Positions 1 to 6,992 of a DNA stretch of 9,223 nucleotides are shown in pieces (position 1 is the stretch's first letter; each line of letters begins with the position of its first letter). Made by a program: the position numbers and the translations under genes. The stretch is from JAGVPT01 sp963843065 (GTDB taxonomy: Bacteria; Bacteroidota; Ignavibacteria; UBA10030; UBA8401): contig CAWJKX010000030.1 of NCBI GenBank assembly GCA_963843065.1, positions 1 through 9,223 of the forward strand. Reading direction: 5' to 3'. The notes under the pieces were generated by a model. It was not told the origin of the DNA. It saw only the letters and a program-made list of their open reading frames with translations, and made no database searches.

Positions 1-1005
1 AAACGGGCATACTACAAATTAATGAAGAAGAAATACAAAGGAAAGGACGAAGCCCTTTTCCGCCGGTACGATGGAAGACAAAGCGCGCTCAAGTGGATGC
101 TGGTGAGCTGTTTCGGATATCTCGGTTACAAAAATGCACGTTTCGGAAAAATCGAAGCACACGAATCGGTCAATGCCTTTTCCCGCGATGCGATCCTTGA
201 GGCAAAAGAGATTGCGGAAGAAAACGGTTTTGAGATGCTTCATGCGATCATCGATTGTATGTGGTTGAAGAAAAAAGGGGCGACGGAAAAGGATTACCAA
301 TCACTTTGTCAAACGATCGCAGAGCGTGTCGGTATCGATATTTCGCTCGAAGGTATCTATAACTGGATACTCTTTCCGGCGTCGAAACAGGACCCGGAGA
401 TCACAACCGCTAACCGCTACGTGGGATGGTATCAGACGGGAGAGATGAAAATGCGCGGCATCGAATCGCGCCGGCACGACACGCCGAAATTTATCAAAGC
501 GATGCAGGCGGCGATGCTGGAGAAGATGGGGGGGGCGAAAAGGGTGGAGGAACTGCGCACGATGCTCCCCGATTTGCTTGAAACTGTCCGTGAGTCTGTT
601 TCACTATTGCGCAGCGGAAAAGCGAATCCGATGGAGCTTGTGCTACGGCGCCGCATCACCAAGGAAGCGGAAGAATACACGAACAACAGCATCAGTGCTG
701 TTGTCTCAAAGCTTGTGGAAAGCATGGGCGTTCATCTCTCTGCCGGCGAATCGATCGAGTTTATCATTCTCGATCAGTCGGGCAAACACAAGCCGGAAAA
801 AGCAAAACCGCTGGCGTTATACGCGTTCGAAGACGGTTACGACGTTGAAATCTATACCGAATTTGCGCTGAAAGCAGCGGCAACCTTATTGGAACCCTTC
901 GGCTATTCTTTTGAGGCGCTTGAGAAACAATTCAACATCAATCAAAAGAAGCCCCGCAGTGCGGCGCGAAACGCCGATGCCACATTGGAACTGGAGTTCA
1001 TGTAA
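1..1005 (+). CDS. Family-B DNA polymerase, C-terminal part (PolB2-like), 5' truncated by window edge
   Basis: The reading frame is open from base 1, so the true start lies outside the window and the ATG at 22 is internal; 334 codons are visible. They cover the palm and thumb of a family-B DNA polymerase. Motif B appears as K31-WML-V-S-C-F-G39, matching the canonical Kx3NSxYG with the Asn and Tyr changed to Val and Phe, followed by YLGYKNARFG as in archaeal-type PolB. Motif C, normally YGDTDS, reads HAIIDC with only one Asp (D85). The palm/thumb signature MRGIESRRHDTP starts near residue 151. The C-terminus (ALKAAATLLEPFGYSF) matches the thumb end of such enzymes. The altered motif C places it nearest the PolB2-type polymerases, which are linked to damage tolerance in archaea; that role here is inference. 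The exonuclease domain, if present, is upstream. The glycosidase follows on the same strand. Confidence 0.85.
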   Translation, partial: KRAYYKLMKKKYKGKDEALFRRYDGRQSALKWMLVSCFGYLGYKNARFGKIEAHESVNAFSRDAILEAKEIAEENGFEMLHAIIDCMWLKKKGATEKDYQSLCQTIAERVGIDISLEGIYNWILFPASKQDPEITTANRYVGWYQTGEMKMRGIESRRHDTPKFIKAMQAAMLEKMGGAKRVEELRTMLPDLLETVRESVSLLRSGKANPMELVLRRRITKEAEEYTNNSISAVVSKLVESMGVHLSAGESIEFIILDQSGKHKPEKAKPLALYAFEDGYDVEIYTEFALKAAATLLEPFGYSFEALEKQFNINQKKPRSAARNADATLELEFM

Positions 1006-1007
1006 GA

Positions 1008-1076
1008 ATGGATTTGAAGTATGCCAGGAAAATGCGTATTATCAACATGGTGCAGGAGATGCTTAACGCGCAATGA
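1008..1076 (+). CDS. Possible 22-codon mini-ORF bridging polymerase and glycosidase genes
   Basis: An ATG lies two bases after the polymerase stop and opens a 22-codon frame that ends in TGA at 1074-1076. The next gene's ATG is at 1073-1075, giving an ATGA overlap typical of translational coupling. A GGAG lies at 993-996, about 11 nt before the ATG. The predicted peptide starts MDLKYARKMRI and is basic and helix-prone, with no family recognised. It may be a real small protein, a coupling peptide that carries ribosomes into the glycosidase gene, or chance. The position supports it more than the sequence does. Confidence 0.3.
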   Translation: MDLKYARKMRIINMVQEMLNAQ

Positions 1077-1777
1077 TGCCATCAACCGGCCAAATTCCAA
1101 AACCTTACCACATGAACGTTGCTCCGCTGTTCATTCGATGCACCTCCTTTCCATCACTCCATCGCAGTGCTGACAACGGCACTCCACAATGTGAATTTCA
1201 TATCCTTGCAGATGTAAGGGACAAATACAAGTTTGACGAATCTCTCTTTGCCATCAACGGCAACGCAATCTTTCCGAATTTTCACGCCGCGAGGGTATTT
1301 GCAAAGAAACTGAACGACGCGCACGACCTTGTCCGGTTTCCGGAGAAGGGAGTGAGGGCCGGGCAGTTGAACGCGCTGGGGTTGATCGATGAGATATACC
1401 ATTACATCCTACGAGTGTACGAAGAGACTGCAAATCCGGGCGTTTTTGGACGTGCGCAAAGCTATCTCAACATCAATCTCGGTAAGGATGACCTCCAAAC
1501 CACAATTGACTCTTTCGTTGCCCTCTTTCCCCCGCTCAGCGTCTATAAAAAGGAATCACTGGCCGCAGAATATTTGGCGGGAAGAACCGAGGGAAGGTCA
1601 AACCAGCACATTACGATTGAAGAATTAATACTGTTGTATCTGACCAATTTCAATCCCGCCGCCGCAAAGTTCAACGAGTTGTTTTCCGACAAATTGCTTT
1701 CAGCGAAAACGAAGTACCCGGCGCTTATCAACGCGCTGGAACAATTTTTTCAGGACGGAAAAGACGTTTGGGCCTGA
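1073..1777 (+). CDS. GH13 glycosidase, N-terminal fragment (frame 2)
   Basis: 234 codons with tandem ATGs at 1073 and 1076; an AGGAG at 1054-1058 is rather far upstream (14 nt). After about 40 poorly conserved residues comes a compact domain beginning FHILADVRDKYKFDESLF and NGNAIFPNFHAARVFAKKLN. I recognise this as the N-terminal, non-catalytic part of very large bacterial alpha-amylase-like proteins. The helical region that follows contains YLNINLGKDDLQTTIDSFVA. The last eight or so residues (QDGKDVWA) are out-of-frame read-through after the T6 run and do not belong to the family. No catalytic residues lie in this piece. On its own it would not be an enzyme. Confidence 0.6.
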   Translation: MMPSTGQIPKPYHMNVAPLFIRCTSFPSLHRSADNGTPQCEFHILADVRDKYKFDESLFAINGNAIFPNFHAARVFAKKLNDAHDLVRFPEKGVRAGQLNALGLIDEIYHYILRVYEETANPGVFGRAQSYLNINLGKDDLQTTIDSFVALFPPLSVYKKESLAAEYLAGRTEGRSNQHITIEELILLYLTNFNPAAAKFNELFSDKLLSAKTKYPALINALEQFFQDGKDVWA

Positions 1778-1871
1778 AAATCAATTTATTTTCGACCTGC
1801 TGCGCGCCCCAATTCTCGCCCATCCTGACAGTCTTGAGGCTCAGCTGGGGTATATCAAATCAAAATGGGGA

Positions 1872-4493
1872 ATGCTCCTTTCGTCAAAATTCTTAGACAG
1901 AATTATGGGAGGCCTGGACCTGCTTCAGGAAGAAAATAAAGTTGTATTCGGCGGCGGTTCCTTTGCTGTTGTTCCTTCGTATGACGCCGCAGGGTCATCG
2001 GGGCATCATTCATACGGATCTTTTGAAGCTGAACGCTTTACGACGGATTTGGAGTGGATGCCCAAGGTTATTCTTCTGGCAAAAAATACGTACGTGTGGC
2101 TGGACCAACTTTCAAAAAAATATCACCGTTCCATTGTCAAGTTGAACGAGATTCCAGACGAAGAATTGGACCAGCTGGCGAGGTGGAATTTTACCGGATT
2201 ATGGCTCATCGGTTTATGGGAACGAAGTAATGCGTCGAGAAAAATCAAACAGTGGACGGGAAATCCCGAAGCGGTGCCGTCCGCATATTCGTTGTATGAA
2301 TATGAGATTGCGCGAGACATTGGAGGCGAAGAGGCGTTCCAGAACTTGAGCAGCCGCGCATGGCAGCGGGGAATCCGTCTTGCGGGAGATATGGTGCCGA
2401 ACCATATGGGCATTTATTCGAAATGGATTGTGGAGCATCCTGAATATTTTATTCAATCGGAGTATTGTCCTTTCCCGAATTATCGGTTTTCAGGGGGAGA
2501 CCTATCGGAGAACCAGGACGTCCAGCTTCGCATCGAAGACGGCTATTGGTCGAAAAAAGATGCTGCCGTAGTCTTTCAAAGGATCGACAACAGGACCGGA
2601 AAGACGACGTACGTGTATCACGGGAATGACGGGACAAATATGCCATGGAACGATACTGCCCAATTGGACCTGCTTCGTGCAGATGTGCGGGAAGCGGTCA
2701 TTCAGACAATTTTTCACGTAGCCCGAAAATTCTCGATCATCAGATTCGACGCGGCAATGACTCTGACGAAAAAGCATTTTCAACGGCTCTGGTATCCTCA
2801 GCCGGGAACGGGAGGGGACATCCCCTCTCGAGCAGACCACGCGTTGAGTAAAGAAGAATTCGACAAATTATTCCCGAGCGAATTTTGGCGGGATGTTGTC
2901 GACAGGATAAACCAGTACATGCCGAGCACTTTGCTGCTGGCCGAAGCGTTTTGGTTGATGGAAGGATATTTTGTCCGCACGCTGGGGATGCACCGCGTGT
3001 ACAACAGTGCGTTTATGCACATGCTGATGAAGGAAGAAAATGAAAAGTACCATCAACTCATCAAGAATACATTGGTGTTTAACCCGGAAATTCTGAAGAG
3101 GTATGTCAATTTCATGAGCAACCCGGACGAGCAGACTGCGATCGCGCAGTTTGGGAAAGATGATAAGTATTTCGGCGTTGCGTTGATGATGGTGACCCTT
3201 CCGGGACTCCCGATGTTCGGCCACGGGCAGATCGAAGGGTACACGGAAAAATACGGGATGGAATATAAACGCGCATACTACGATGAGTTCCCGGATGGCC
3301 AGTTGGTTTTGCGGCATGAGCATGAAGTGTTTCCCATCATGAAGAGGAGGCACCTTTTCAGCGACGTCGCAAATTTCGAGTTGTATGATTTTCACGATTC
3401 GCGAGGACATGTCAATCATAATGTTTTTGCATACTCAAATATGTCCGGCGGCGAACGGGCGCTGATTTTCTATCACAATAAGTTCCAGGAATGCCAGGGA
3501 TGGATCAGATTGGCTGCATTGAAATCAGCGCCATCTGAAGGAGGAGACAGGAAAAGTCAAGAACGGACTCTTGGTCAGGCCTTAGCATTGAACTCCGGGA
3601 ATAATTATTTTTATTTGTTCAAAGACTACAAGTCCGGTCTCGAATATATTCGTTCCGGAAAAGAACTTCACGATCGTGGGATGTATGCGGAACTGAAGGC
3701 TTTTGAATATCAGATTTTCCTGGATTTCAGAGAAATCTACGATGAAACGGGGGAGTATCATGCCATCGCCCGCAAGCTTCATGGAGGCGGCGTGCAGAGT
3801 ATTGGACAAGCCCTCGTAGAGATGCGGCAAGCACCGATCCATGACGCCATGAAACTTCTCCTTTCTCAAGACAATATTCATGCTTTGACAATGTACTGCT
3901 TGAGCGCTGCCAAACCTAAAGACAAAGGAGTCCAAATTGATGATGTTCATCATCACTTCACGGGATTTGCAAACGAAGTGAAAAAATATATCAAAGCGGA
4001 CAATGATATTGGAACGATCGGAAAGGACTTCTTACGAGATATTTCCGCGCTTGGAACTATCTGGCAACTTCTGCAACCTGTTCGCACGACAAAGGTCAAA
4101 AGTCAAAAGAGCGACTGGGAAAGTGGATTCCGTAAAACGAAAGTCTATAGAACGCTTCGCCAGCCGGGCAATTGCGGGCTTTTGCTTTCCTGGCTCGTCG
4201 CCGACAAGCTTTCCCATTTTGATCCGGCCGACACCACCGCCTCTGCGAGGATTGGATTGATCGCAAGGTTGAATCTTGAGAAACCTTTTCGAAAAATTCT
4301 CTTGGCCGCTGGAAGGAGCCGTGAGCAGAGCCAACGTGATATTTGTCTTTTGCGTATCATGACAAAGCATCGGAGCATTCTCACCGATGCAGACGAACAT
4401 AATCGTTTCCTAAGGATGGAACAACTTTTTGACGATTATGACGTGCGTGAGTTTATTAAAGTCAATCTTTACAATGAACACATGGTTTTATAA
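1872..4493 (+). CDS. GH13 alpha-amylase-type glycosidase, catalytic and C-terminal fragment (frame 3)
   Basis: 873 codons counted from the first Met; family-like sequence (GPENQFIFDLLRAPILAHPD) begins earlier, at about 1770, in the same frame without a start codon. The GH13 conserved regions are intact. Region I is DMVPNH at residues 173-178. Region II is IRFDAA with nucleophile D293. Region III is LAEAFW with acid/base E358. Region IV is SNPDEQTA with stabilising D419, having Pro where NHD is usual. LPMFGHGQIEGYTEKYGMEY follows and is typical of this subgroup. The last 400 or so residues are helical and of unknown role. The expected reaction is retaining hydrolysis or transfer on alpha-glucans; the exact substrate cannot be read from the sequence. 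The last few residues before the stop (EHMVL) are probably out of frame. Confidence 0.85.
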   Translation: MLLSSKFLDRIMGGLDLLQEENKVVFGGGSFAVVPSYDAAGSSGHHSYGSFEAERFTTDLEWMPKVILLAKNTYVWLDQLSKKYHRSIVKLNEIPDEELDQLARWNFTGLWLIGLWERSNASRKIKQWTGNPEAVPSAYSLYEYEIARDIGGEEAFQNLSSRAWQRGIRLAGDMVPNHMGIYSKWIVEHPEYFIQSEYCPFPNYRFSGGDLSENQDVQLRIEDGYWSKKDAAVVFQRIDNRTGKTTYVYHGNDGTNMPWNDTAQLDLLRADVREAVIQTIFHVARKFSIIRFDAAMTLTKKHFQRLWYPQPGTGGDIPSRADHALSKEEFDKLFPSEFWRDVVDRINQYMPSTLLLAEAFWLMEGYFVRTLGMHRVYNSAFMHMLMKEENEKYHQLIKNTLVFNPEILKRYVNFMSNPDEQTAIAQFGKDDKYFGVALMMVTLPGLPMFGHGQIEGYTEKYGMEYKRAYYDEFPDGQLVLRHEHEVFPIMKRRHLFSDVANFELYDFHDSRGHVNHNVFAYSNMSGGERALIFYHNKFQECQGWIRLAALKSAPSEGGDRKSQERTLGQALALNSGNNYFYLFKDYKSGLEYIRSGKELHDRGMYAELKAFEYQIFLDFREIYDETGEYHAIARKLHGGGVQSIGQALVEMRQAPIHDAMKLLLSQDNIHALTMYCLSAAKPKDKGVQIDDVHHHFTGFANEVKKYIKADNDIGTIGKDFLRDISALGTIWQLLQPVRTTKVKSQKSDWESGFRKTKVYRTLRQPGNCGLLLSWLVADKLSHFDPADTTASARIGLIARLNLEKPFRKILLAAGRSREQSQRDICLLRIMTKHRSILTDADEHNRFLRMEQLFDDYDVREFIKVNLYNEHMVL

Positions 4494-4698
4494 CAAAGAA
4501 TGCTTCGCCGATATGATGCATTGGTTGTTTTTAGTCTCGCTCATTCATGATTGGAAAATAGACGACGGTTCGGAGCGGACAAACGCACTCAAGGCATCGC
4601 AGAAGATCTTTTTCATAAATGAAATCGAGAGACTTTCCGATCTGTCTGAATATGATATCGAAAAGTTGCGCAAGAATTTATTGCTGGAAGAATTATGA
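4429..4698 (+). CDS. GH13 glycosidase, C-terminal tail fragment (frame 1)
   Basis: This 89-codon frame overlaps the catalytic fragment by 65 bases. Only the part from about base 4480 onward looks genuine: TWFYNKECFADMMHWLFLVS, then a charged helical end (NEIERLSDLSEYDIEKLRKN) that stops at 4696-4698. This continues the VNLYN sequence of the preceding frame in the way the C-termini of these large glycosidases run. It is therefore read as the displaced C-terminus, not a separate protein. The ATG at 4429 has no good ribosome site and lies inside conserved sequence of the other frame. Confidence 0.5.
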   Translation: MTIMTCVSLLKSIFTMNTWFYNKECFADMMHWLFLVSLIHDWKIDDGSERTNALKASQKIFFINEIERLSDLSEYDIEKLRKNLLLEEL

Positions 4699-4700
4699 AA

Positions 4701-4727
4701 TATCGAACACGGGCGAGGATTTCGATA
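4701..4727 (+). repeat. 7-bp inverted repeat just after glycosidase stop
   Basis: TATCGAA (4701-4707) and TTCGATA (4721-4727) are perfect inverted arms around a 13-nt loop, three bases after the stop codon. No T-tract follows directly; the first (T6) comes about 30 nt later. It could form a 3'-end hairpin for the upstream transcript, but is weak as a terminator. Confidence 0.3.
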
Positions 4728-4775
4728 CCATGAAAAGTGGCGAGTACGCAGATAACTTTTTTATTCCTTTTATTA

Positions 4776-4803
4776 TTGACTTTTCATTTTTTTTCCTTAT
4801 ATT
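4776..4803 (+). promoter_or_regulatory. Sigma70-type promoter for the small RNA/leader
   Basis: TTGACT (4776-4781) and TATATT (4798-4803) are separated by 16 bp, each one mismatch from consensus. The predicted start is about 4810-4811, exactly where the base-paired RNA described next begins. The surrounding T-rich DNA could mimic such boxes by chance, but the fit with the downstream structure supports it. Confidence 0.6.
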
Positions 4804-4810
4804 TACATCA

Positions 4811-4895
4811 GACCTGTGTGACGCTTCCTCCCCTGAGCGTCGCACCTAGAAAGGGTCGAGCCTGGCGTTCCCCCCCAACGCCGGGCTTTTTTTTT
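4811..4895 (+). ncRNA. Candidate structured small RNA (about 85 nt) with C-rich loops
   Basis: From the predicted transcription start, GACCT (4811-4815) can pair with GGGTC (4853-4857), with one G-U. Directly inside, GTGTGACGCT (4816-4825) pairs with AGCGTCGCAC (4836-4845), ten pairs with one G-U. The apical loop TCCTCCCCTG contains an anti-Shine-Dalgarno-like CCTCC. A 7-nt bulge (CTAGAAA, 4846-4852) sits on the 3' side. The terminator hairpin begins immediately afterwards. Promoter, fold and terminator therefore abut with no spare sequence, as in a free small RNA. Unpaired C-rich loops that target ribosome-binding sites are known from Firmicutes small RNAs, so a similar role here is conceivable but inferred. 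The alternative is an attenuating 5' leader for the membrane-protein gene at 4929. No known riboswitch class was recognised. Confidence 0.5.
4859..4895 (+). terminator. Strong intrinsic terminator with C7 loop
   Basis: AGCCTGGCGTT (4859-4869) pairs with AACGCCGGGCT (4877-4887), eleven pairs with one G-U. The loop is seven C (4870-4876) and the T9 tract runs 4887-4895. It lies only 33 bp before the ATG of the next gene, so it ends the small RNA and/or regulates entry into that gene. Confidence 0.9.
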
Positions 4896-4928
4896 ACTAA
4901 TCTATATTTTGTCACACAAGGTAAAACG

Positions 4929-5231
4929 ATGGCTAAAGCAAGCAAAGAAAAAGAGAAACCTGCAAAGCGAAAAGCGAAGAAAATTGAAATTCTTCCGCTC
5001 GAGGCGGTCAATTACAAAATTCTCGTTGCCGGAGTTGTAGTTGTTGTGCTGGGCTACGTCGCGCTTGGGATGGAACCGTGGGATGGTTTTATGGCATTGA
5101 CCGTCGCGCCGATACTGCTTCTCGTCGGGTATTGTATTATTATCCCGGTTGGGATTATCTACCGAAAGAAGAAAGTGGAAAGCGCTTCTTCTATGCCAGG
5201 GCAGCAGCCTGAAGTGATCTCCCAAAGTTAA
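4929..5231 (+). CDS. Small two-helix membrane protein, DUF3098-like
   Basis: 100 residues. The start at 4929 is chosen because AAGG (4918-4921) sits 7 nt upstream; an in-frame Met at 4737 would run through the promoter and terminator. Residues 1-25 are Lys-rich and cytosolic (KEKEKPAKRKAKK), followed by NYKILVAGVVVVVLGYVALG as membrane segment 1 (about 29-47). A short PWDGF turn follows, then segment 2 (about 55-77, ALTVAPILLLVGYCIIIPVG) and a basic tail. The pattern NYK...LGY...APILLLVGY resembles the DUF3098 family of Bacteroidota; this assignment is from memory of the pattern. Function is unknown. It is transcribed toward the convergent pit gene, 52 bp away, with no other obvious partner. 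Confidence 0.75.
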   Translation: MAKASKEKEKPAKRKAKKIEILPLEAVNYKILVAGVVVVVLGYVALGMEPWDGFMALTVAPILLLVGYCIIIPVGIIYRKKKVESASSMPGQQPEVISQS

Positions 5232-5283
5232 CTTGAGTATGCAGGAGTCGAGAACCGGCTTGGTATTTACAACAGGATTTTTT

Positions 5284-6273
5284 TTACCGGAACAATGGCG
5301 AAAGAATCCAGTATGTCAGAGCGGAAACTAAAGCAGAAAGCGGTATCGTCAATATCCACGCTATCACAATTCTCCCCGCAACTCCCCACCGAACGGCAGA
5401 CAATCTTTTTGTTGCACCGACTCCCATAATGGCTCCCGTGATCGTGTGGGTTGTGCTTACACTAATGCCTCCGAATGCCGTTGCAAGCAGAGTAATGCCG
5501 CCGGCTGTTTCAGCGCAGAATCCGTCGGCCGGTTTCAGTTTGGTCACTTTCGTTCCCATAGTTTTCACAATTCTCCACCCTCCGAACAACGTTCCCGTGG
5601 CAATCGCGATGTGCGAACATATGATCACCCAAAACGGAACGTGAAATGTTGCTAAGTATCCGGATGAGACCAACAACCCCGTAATGATACCCATTGTTTT
5701 CTGTGCATCGTTGGTTCCATGTCCCAAACTGTAGAGCGCCGCTGACAACAATTGAAGCCTGCGAAAGAGCCGATTGATCTTTGACGATGGTTTCTTGTTG
5801 AATATCCACATGAGGATGACCCTCATTACAAACGCGATCAACATTCCAATGATAGGTGCGAGGACGATGAAGACGAGTGTCAAGGTCCAACCCCCATAGA
5901 GAATTGAACCGAATCCAGCTTTGGCAATAGCGGCACCGGCATAGCCTCCCATAAGCGCGTGAGATGAACTTGAAGGAAGACCGGAGTACCATGTAATTAA
6001 GTTCCAGACGATTGCTCCCACCAGTCCGCAAAGAATGACATATTCATTGACGCTCCCAAGCTTTACGAGCCCTTCGCCGATCGTTTTGGCCACGCGGACG
6101 TCGAAGAGAAACGCTGCAATTAGATTAAAAAAAGCCGCCCACACAACTGCTTTGCGCGGCGTAAGCACCCGGGTCGATACGATGGTGGCAATTGAATTTG
6201 CAGAATCATGAAATCCGTTCAGAAAATCGAAAATCAATGCAACGAAAATAATAAAAACGATTAAGGTTAGCAT
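5284..6273 (-). CDS. pit: Inorganic phosphate transporter, PiT family
   Basis: A 329-residue polytopic inner-membrane protein of the PiT family (TC 2.A.20), which imports phosphate, usually as a metal-phosphate complex coupled to H+ or Na+. The two family repeats are clear. The N-terminal repeat has D16-FLNGFHDSAN-26 and SGLPSSSSHAL (97-107). The C-terminal repeat has GHGTNDAQK (184-192) and STTHTITGAIMGVG (273-286). About ten hydrophobic segments are separated by a basic cytosolic loop around residues 159-173 (NKKPSSKINRLFRRL). Length fits the compact bacterial members. The gene lies 21 bp after the DUF47 gene and should share its transcript. No strong Shine-Dalgarno is seen at its start, so translational coupling is likely. 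No Pst genes are visible, so this is the phosphate uptake system apparent here. Confidence 0.95.
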   Translation of the reverse strand: MLTLIVFIIFVALIFDFLNGFHDSANSIATIVSTRVLTPRKAVVWAAFFNLIAAFLFDVRVAKTIGEGLVKLGSVNEYVILCGLVGAIVWNLITWYSGLPSSSSHALMGGYAGAAIAKAGFGSILYGGWTLTLVFIVLAPIIGMLIAFVMRVILMWIFNKKPSSKINRLFRRLQLLSAALYSLGHGTNDAQKTMGIITGLLVSSGYLATFHVPFWVIICSHIAIATGTLFGGWRIVKTMGTKVTKLKPADGFCAETAGGITLLATAFGGISVSTTHTITGAIMGVGATKRLSAVRWGVAGRIVIAWILTIPLSALVSALTYWILSPLFR

Positions 6274-6294
6274 TATTTCAAATGAATGGAGTGG

Positions 6295-6942
6295 TTAGGC
6301 ATGCTTGATCACAATTCCTTCAAGCACATTTGCGGCGTCTTCGCATTTGTCCGTTGCAGTCTCTAATCCCACGTATATTTCCTTCAGCTTAATGATCTGG
6401 ATCGGGCTTTTTTCTTTTTCGAAAAGTTCTGCGACAGCCTGTTCAAAAACTGCATCAGCATCATTTTCGTATTCATTGACTTTGAGAAAAACTTTCTGCA
6501 ACTCGTCAAATTGCTGAATATTCCGGAGTAGACTTACTCCTCGATGGAGCTCATTGATGGAAAGTGTAAGGATATCGGCCAATTGCGCCATCCTTGGCGG
6601 CCAGTTTTTCAATTTGTAGAGAACAAACCGCCCAGCACTACCGTCCATGTGGTCTAATATGTCGTCTAAAGATGACGCAAGGGTATGGATGTCTTCTCTG
6701 TCAAGAGGGGTGACGAACGTCGAGTTCAATTCAGAGAATATCTTATGTGTGACGGTATCACCCTCGTGTTCACGGTCATGGATCTGATTGACTAATATCT
6801 TGAGTTCGGACTTATCTTTTGTATGGGCGAGCTTTTTCATGACTTCCCCAGCCCTAACGAGGTTTTGAGCGGACTCTTCCAGTAGTGTAAAGAATTTGTC
6901 GTCTTTTGGAAGAAGTTTCTGAATCAGTTGGTCAAATTTCAT
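6295..6942 (-). CDS. DUF47/PhoU-like protein paired with Pit transporter
   Basis: A 215-residue all-helical cytosolic protein of the DUF47 (YkaA-like) family, related to PhoU. Acidic metal-binding motifs recur: HDREHEGD (55-62), DREDI (81-85), DDILD (93-97), NEYENDAD (156-163) and ETATDKCEDAANVLEGIV (194-211). These correspond to the E/DxxxD repeats of PhoU folds. Family members are commonly encoded next to a Pit permease and are thought to modulate its activity or link uptake to phosphate status. Here the gene is the first of a two-gene operon with pit. Translation starts at 6942 with CCAGGG about 8 nt upstream. Length is normal and nothing appears missing. Confidence 0.93.
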   Translation of the reverse strand: MKFDQLIQKLLPKDDKFFTLLEESAQNLVRAGEVMKKLAHTKDKSELKILVNQIHDREHEGDTVTHKIFSELNSTFVTPLDREDIHTLASSLDDILDHMDGSAGRFVLYKLKNWPPRMAQLADILTLSINELHRGVSLLRNIQQFDELQKVFLKVNEYENDADAVFEQAVAELFEKEKSPIQIIKLKEIYVGLETATDKCEDAANVLEGIVIKHA

Positions 6943-6992
6943 GGGGGATGCCCTGGATTGTTTGCAGGAATTATTTTTTCCGACCTAAAGGT

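Larger units (their letters stand above)
1073..4698 (+). pseudogene. Large GH13 alpha-amylase-type glycosidase gene, broken by two apparent +1 frameshifts
   Basis: Three consecutive open frames read as one protein of about 1,200 residues once two single-base shifts are corrected. The order is an N-terminal helical domain, a GH13 (beta/alpha)8 catalytic domain, and a long C-terminal helical region. The first shift (frame 2 to frame 3) maps to the T6 run 1745-1750: removing one T gives EQFFRTEKTFGPENQFIFD, and frame 3 is open there with no Met before 1872. The second shift (frame 3 to frame 1) maps near 4476-4482: removing one base turns the end NLYNEHMVL-stop into NLYNETWFYNKECFADMMHW. Both shifts have the same sign, and codon quality does not change across the junctions. 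No signal peptide is evident, so a cytoplasmic role on maltodextrin or glycogen is plausible but inferred. It could be a decaying gene, an intact gene carrying sequencing errors, or, less likely, programmed slippage. Confidence 0.7.

Noticed and set aside
2868..3419. 183-codon minus-strand frame inside the glycosidase gene
   Set aside because: Antisense shadow of the conserved GH13 catalytic domain; no family features and the opposite strand explains the openness.
4619..4849. 76-codon plus-strand frame across the glycosidase tail and small-RNA promoter
   Set aside because: Out of frame with the conserved tail, runs into Phe-rich low-complexity translation of the T-rich promoter, and has no family resemblance.
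4737..5231. Longer version of the DUF3098-like protein starting at 4737
   Set aside because: It would translate through the promoter, the structured RNA and the terminator, with low-complexity sequence; the start at 4929 has a ribosome site and a normal N-terminus.
5232..5283. Terminator in the convergent gap between the DUF3098-like gene and pit
   Set aside because: A T8 run is present, but I could not find a convincing stem directly in front of it on either strand.
5510..6031. 173-codon minus-strand frame inside pit
   Set aside because: Alternative-frame shadow of the clearly conserved Pit permease.
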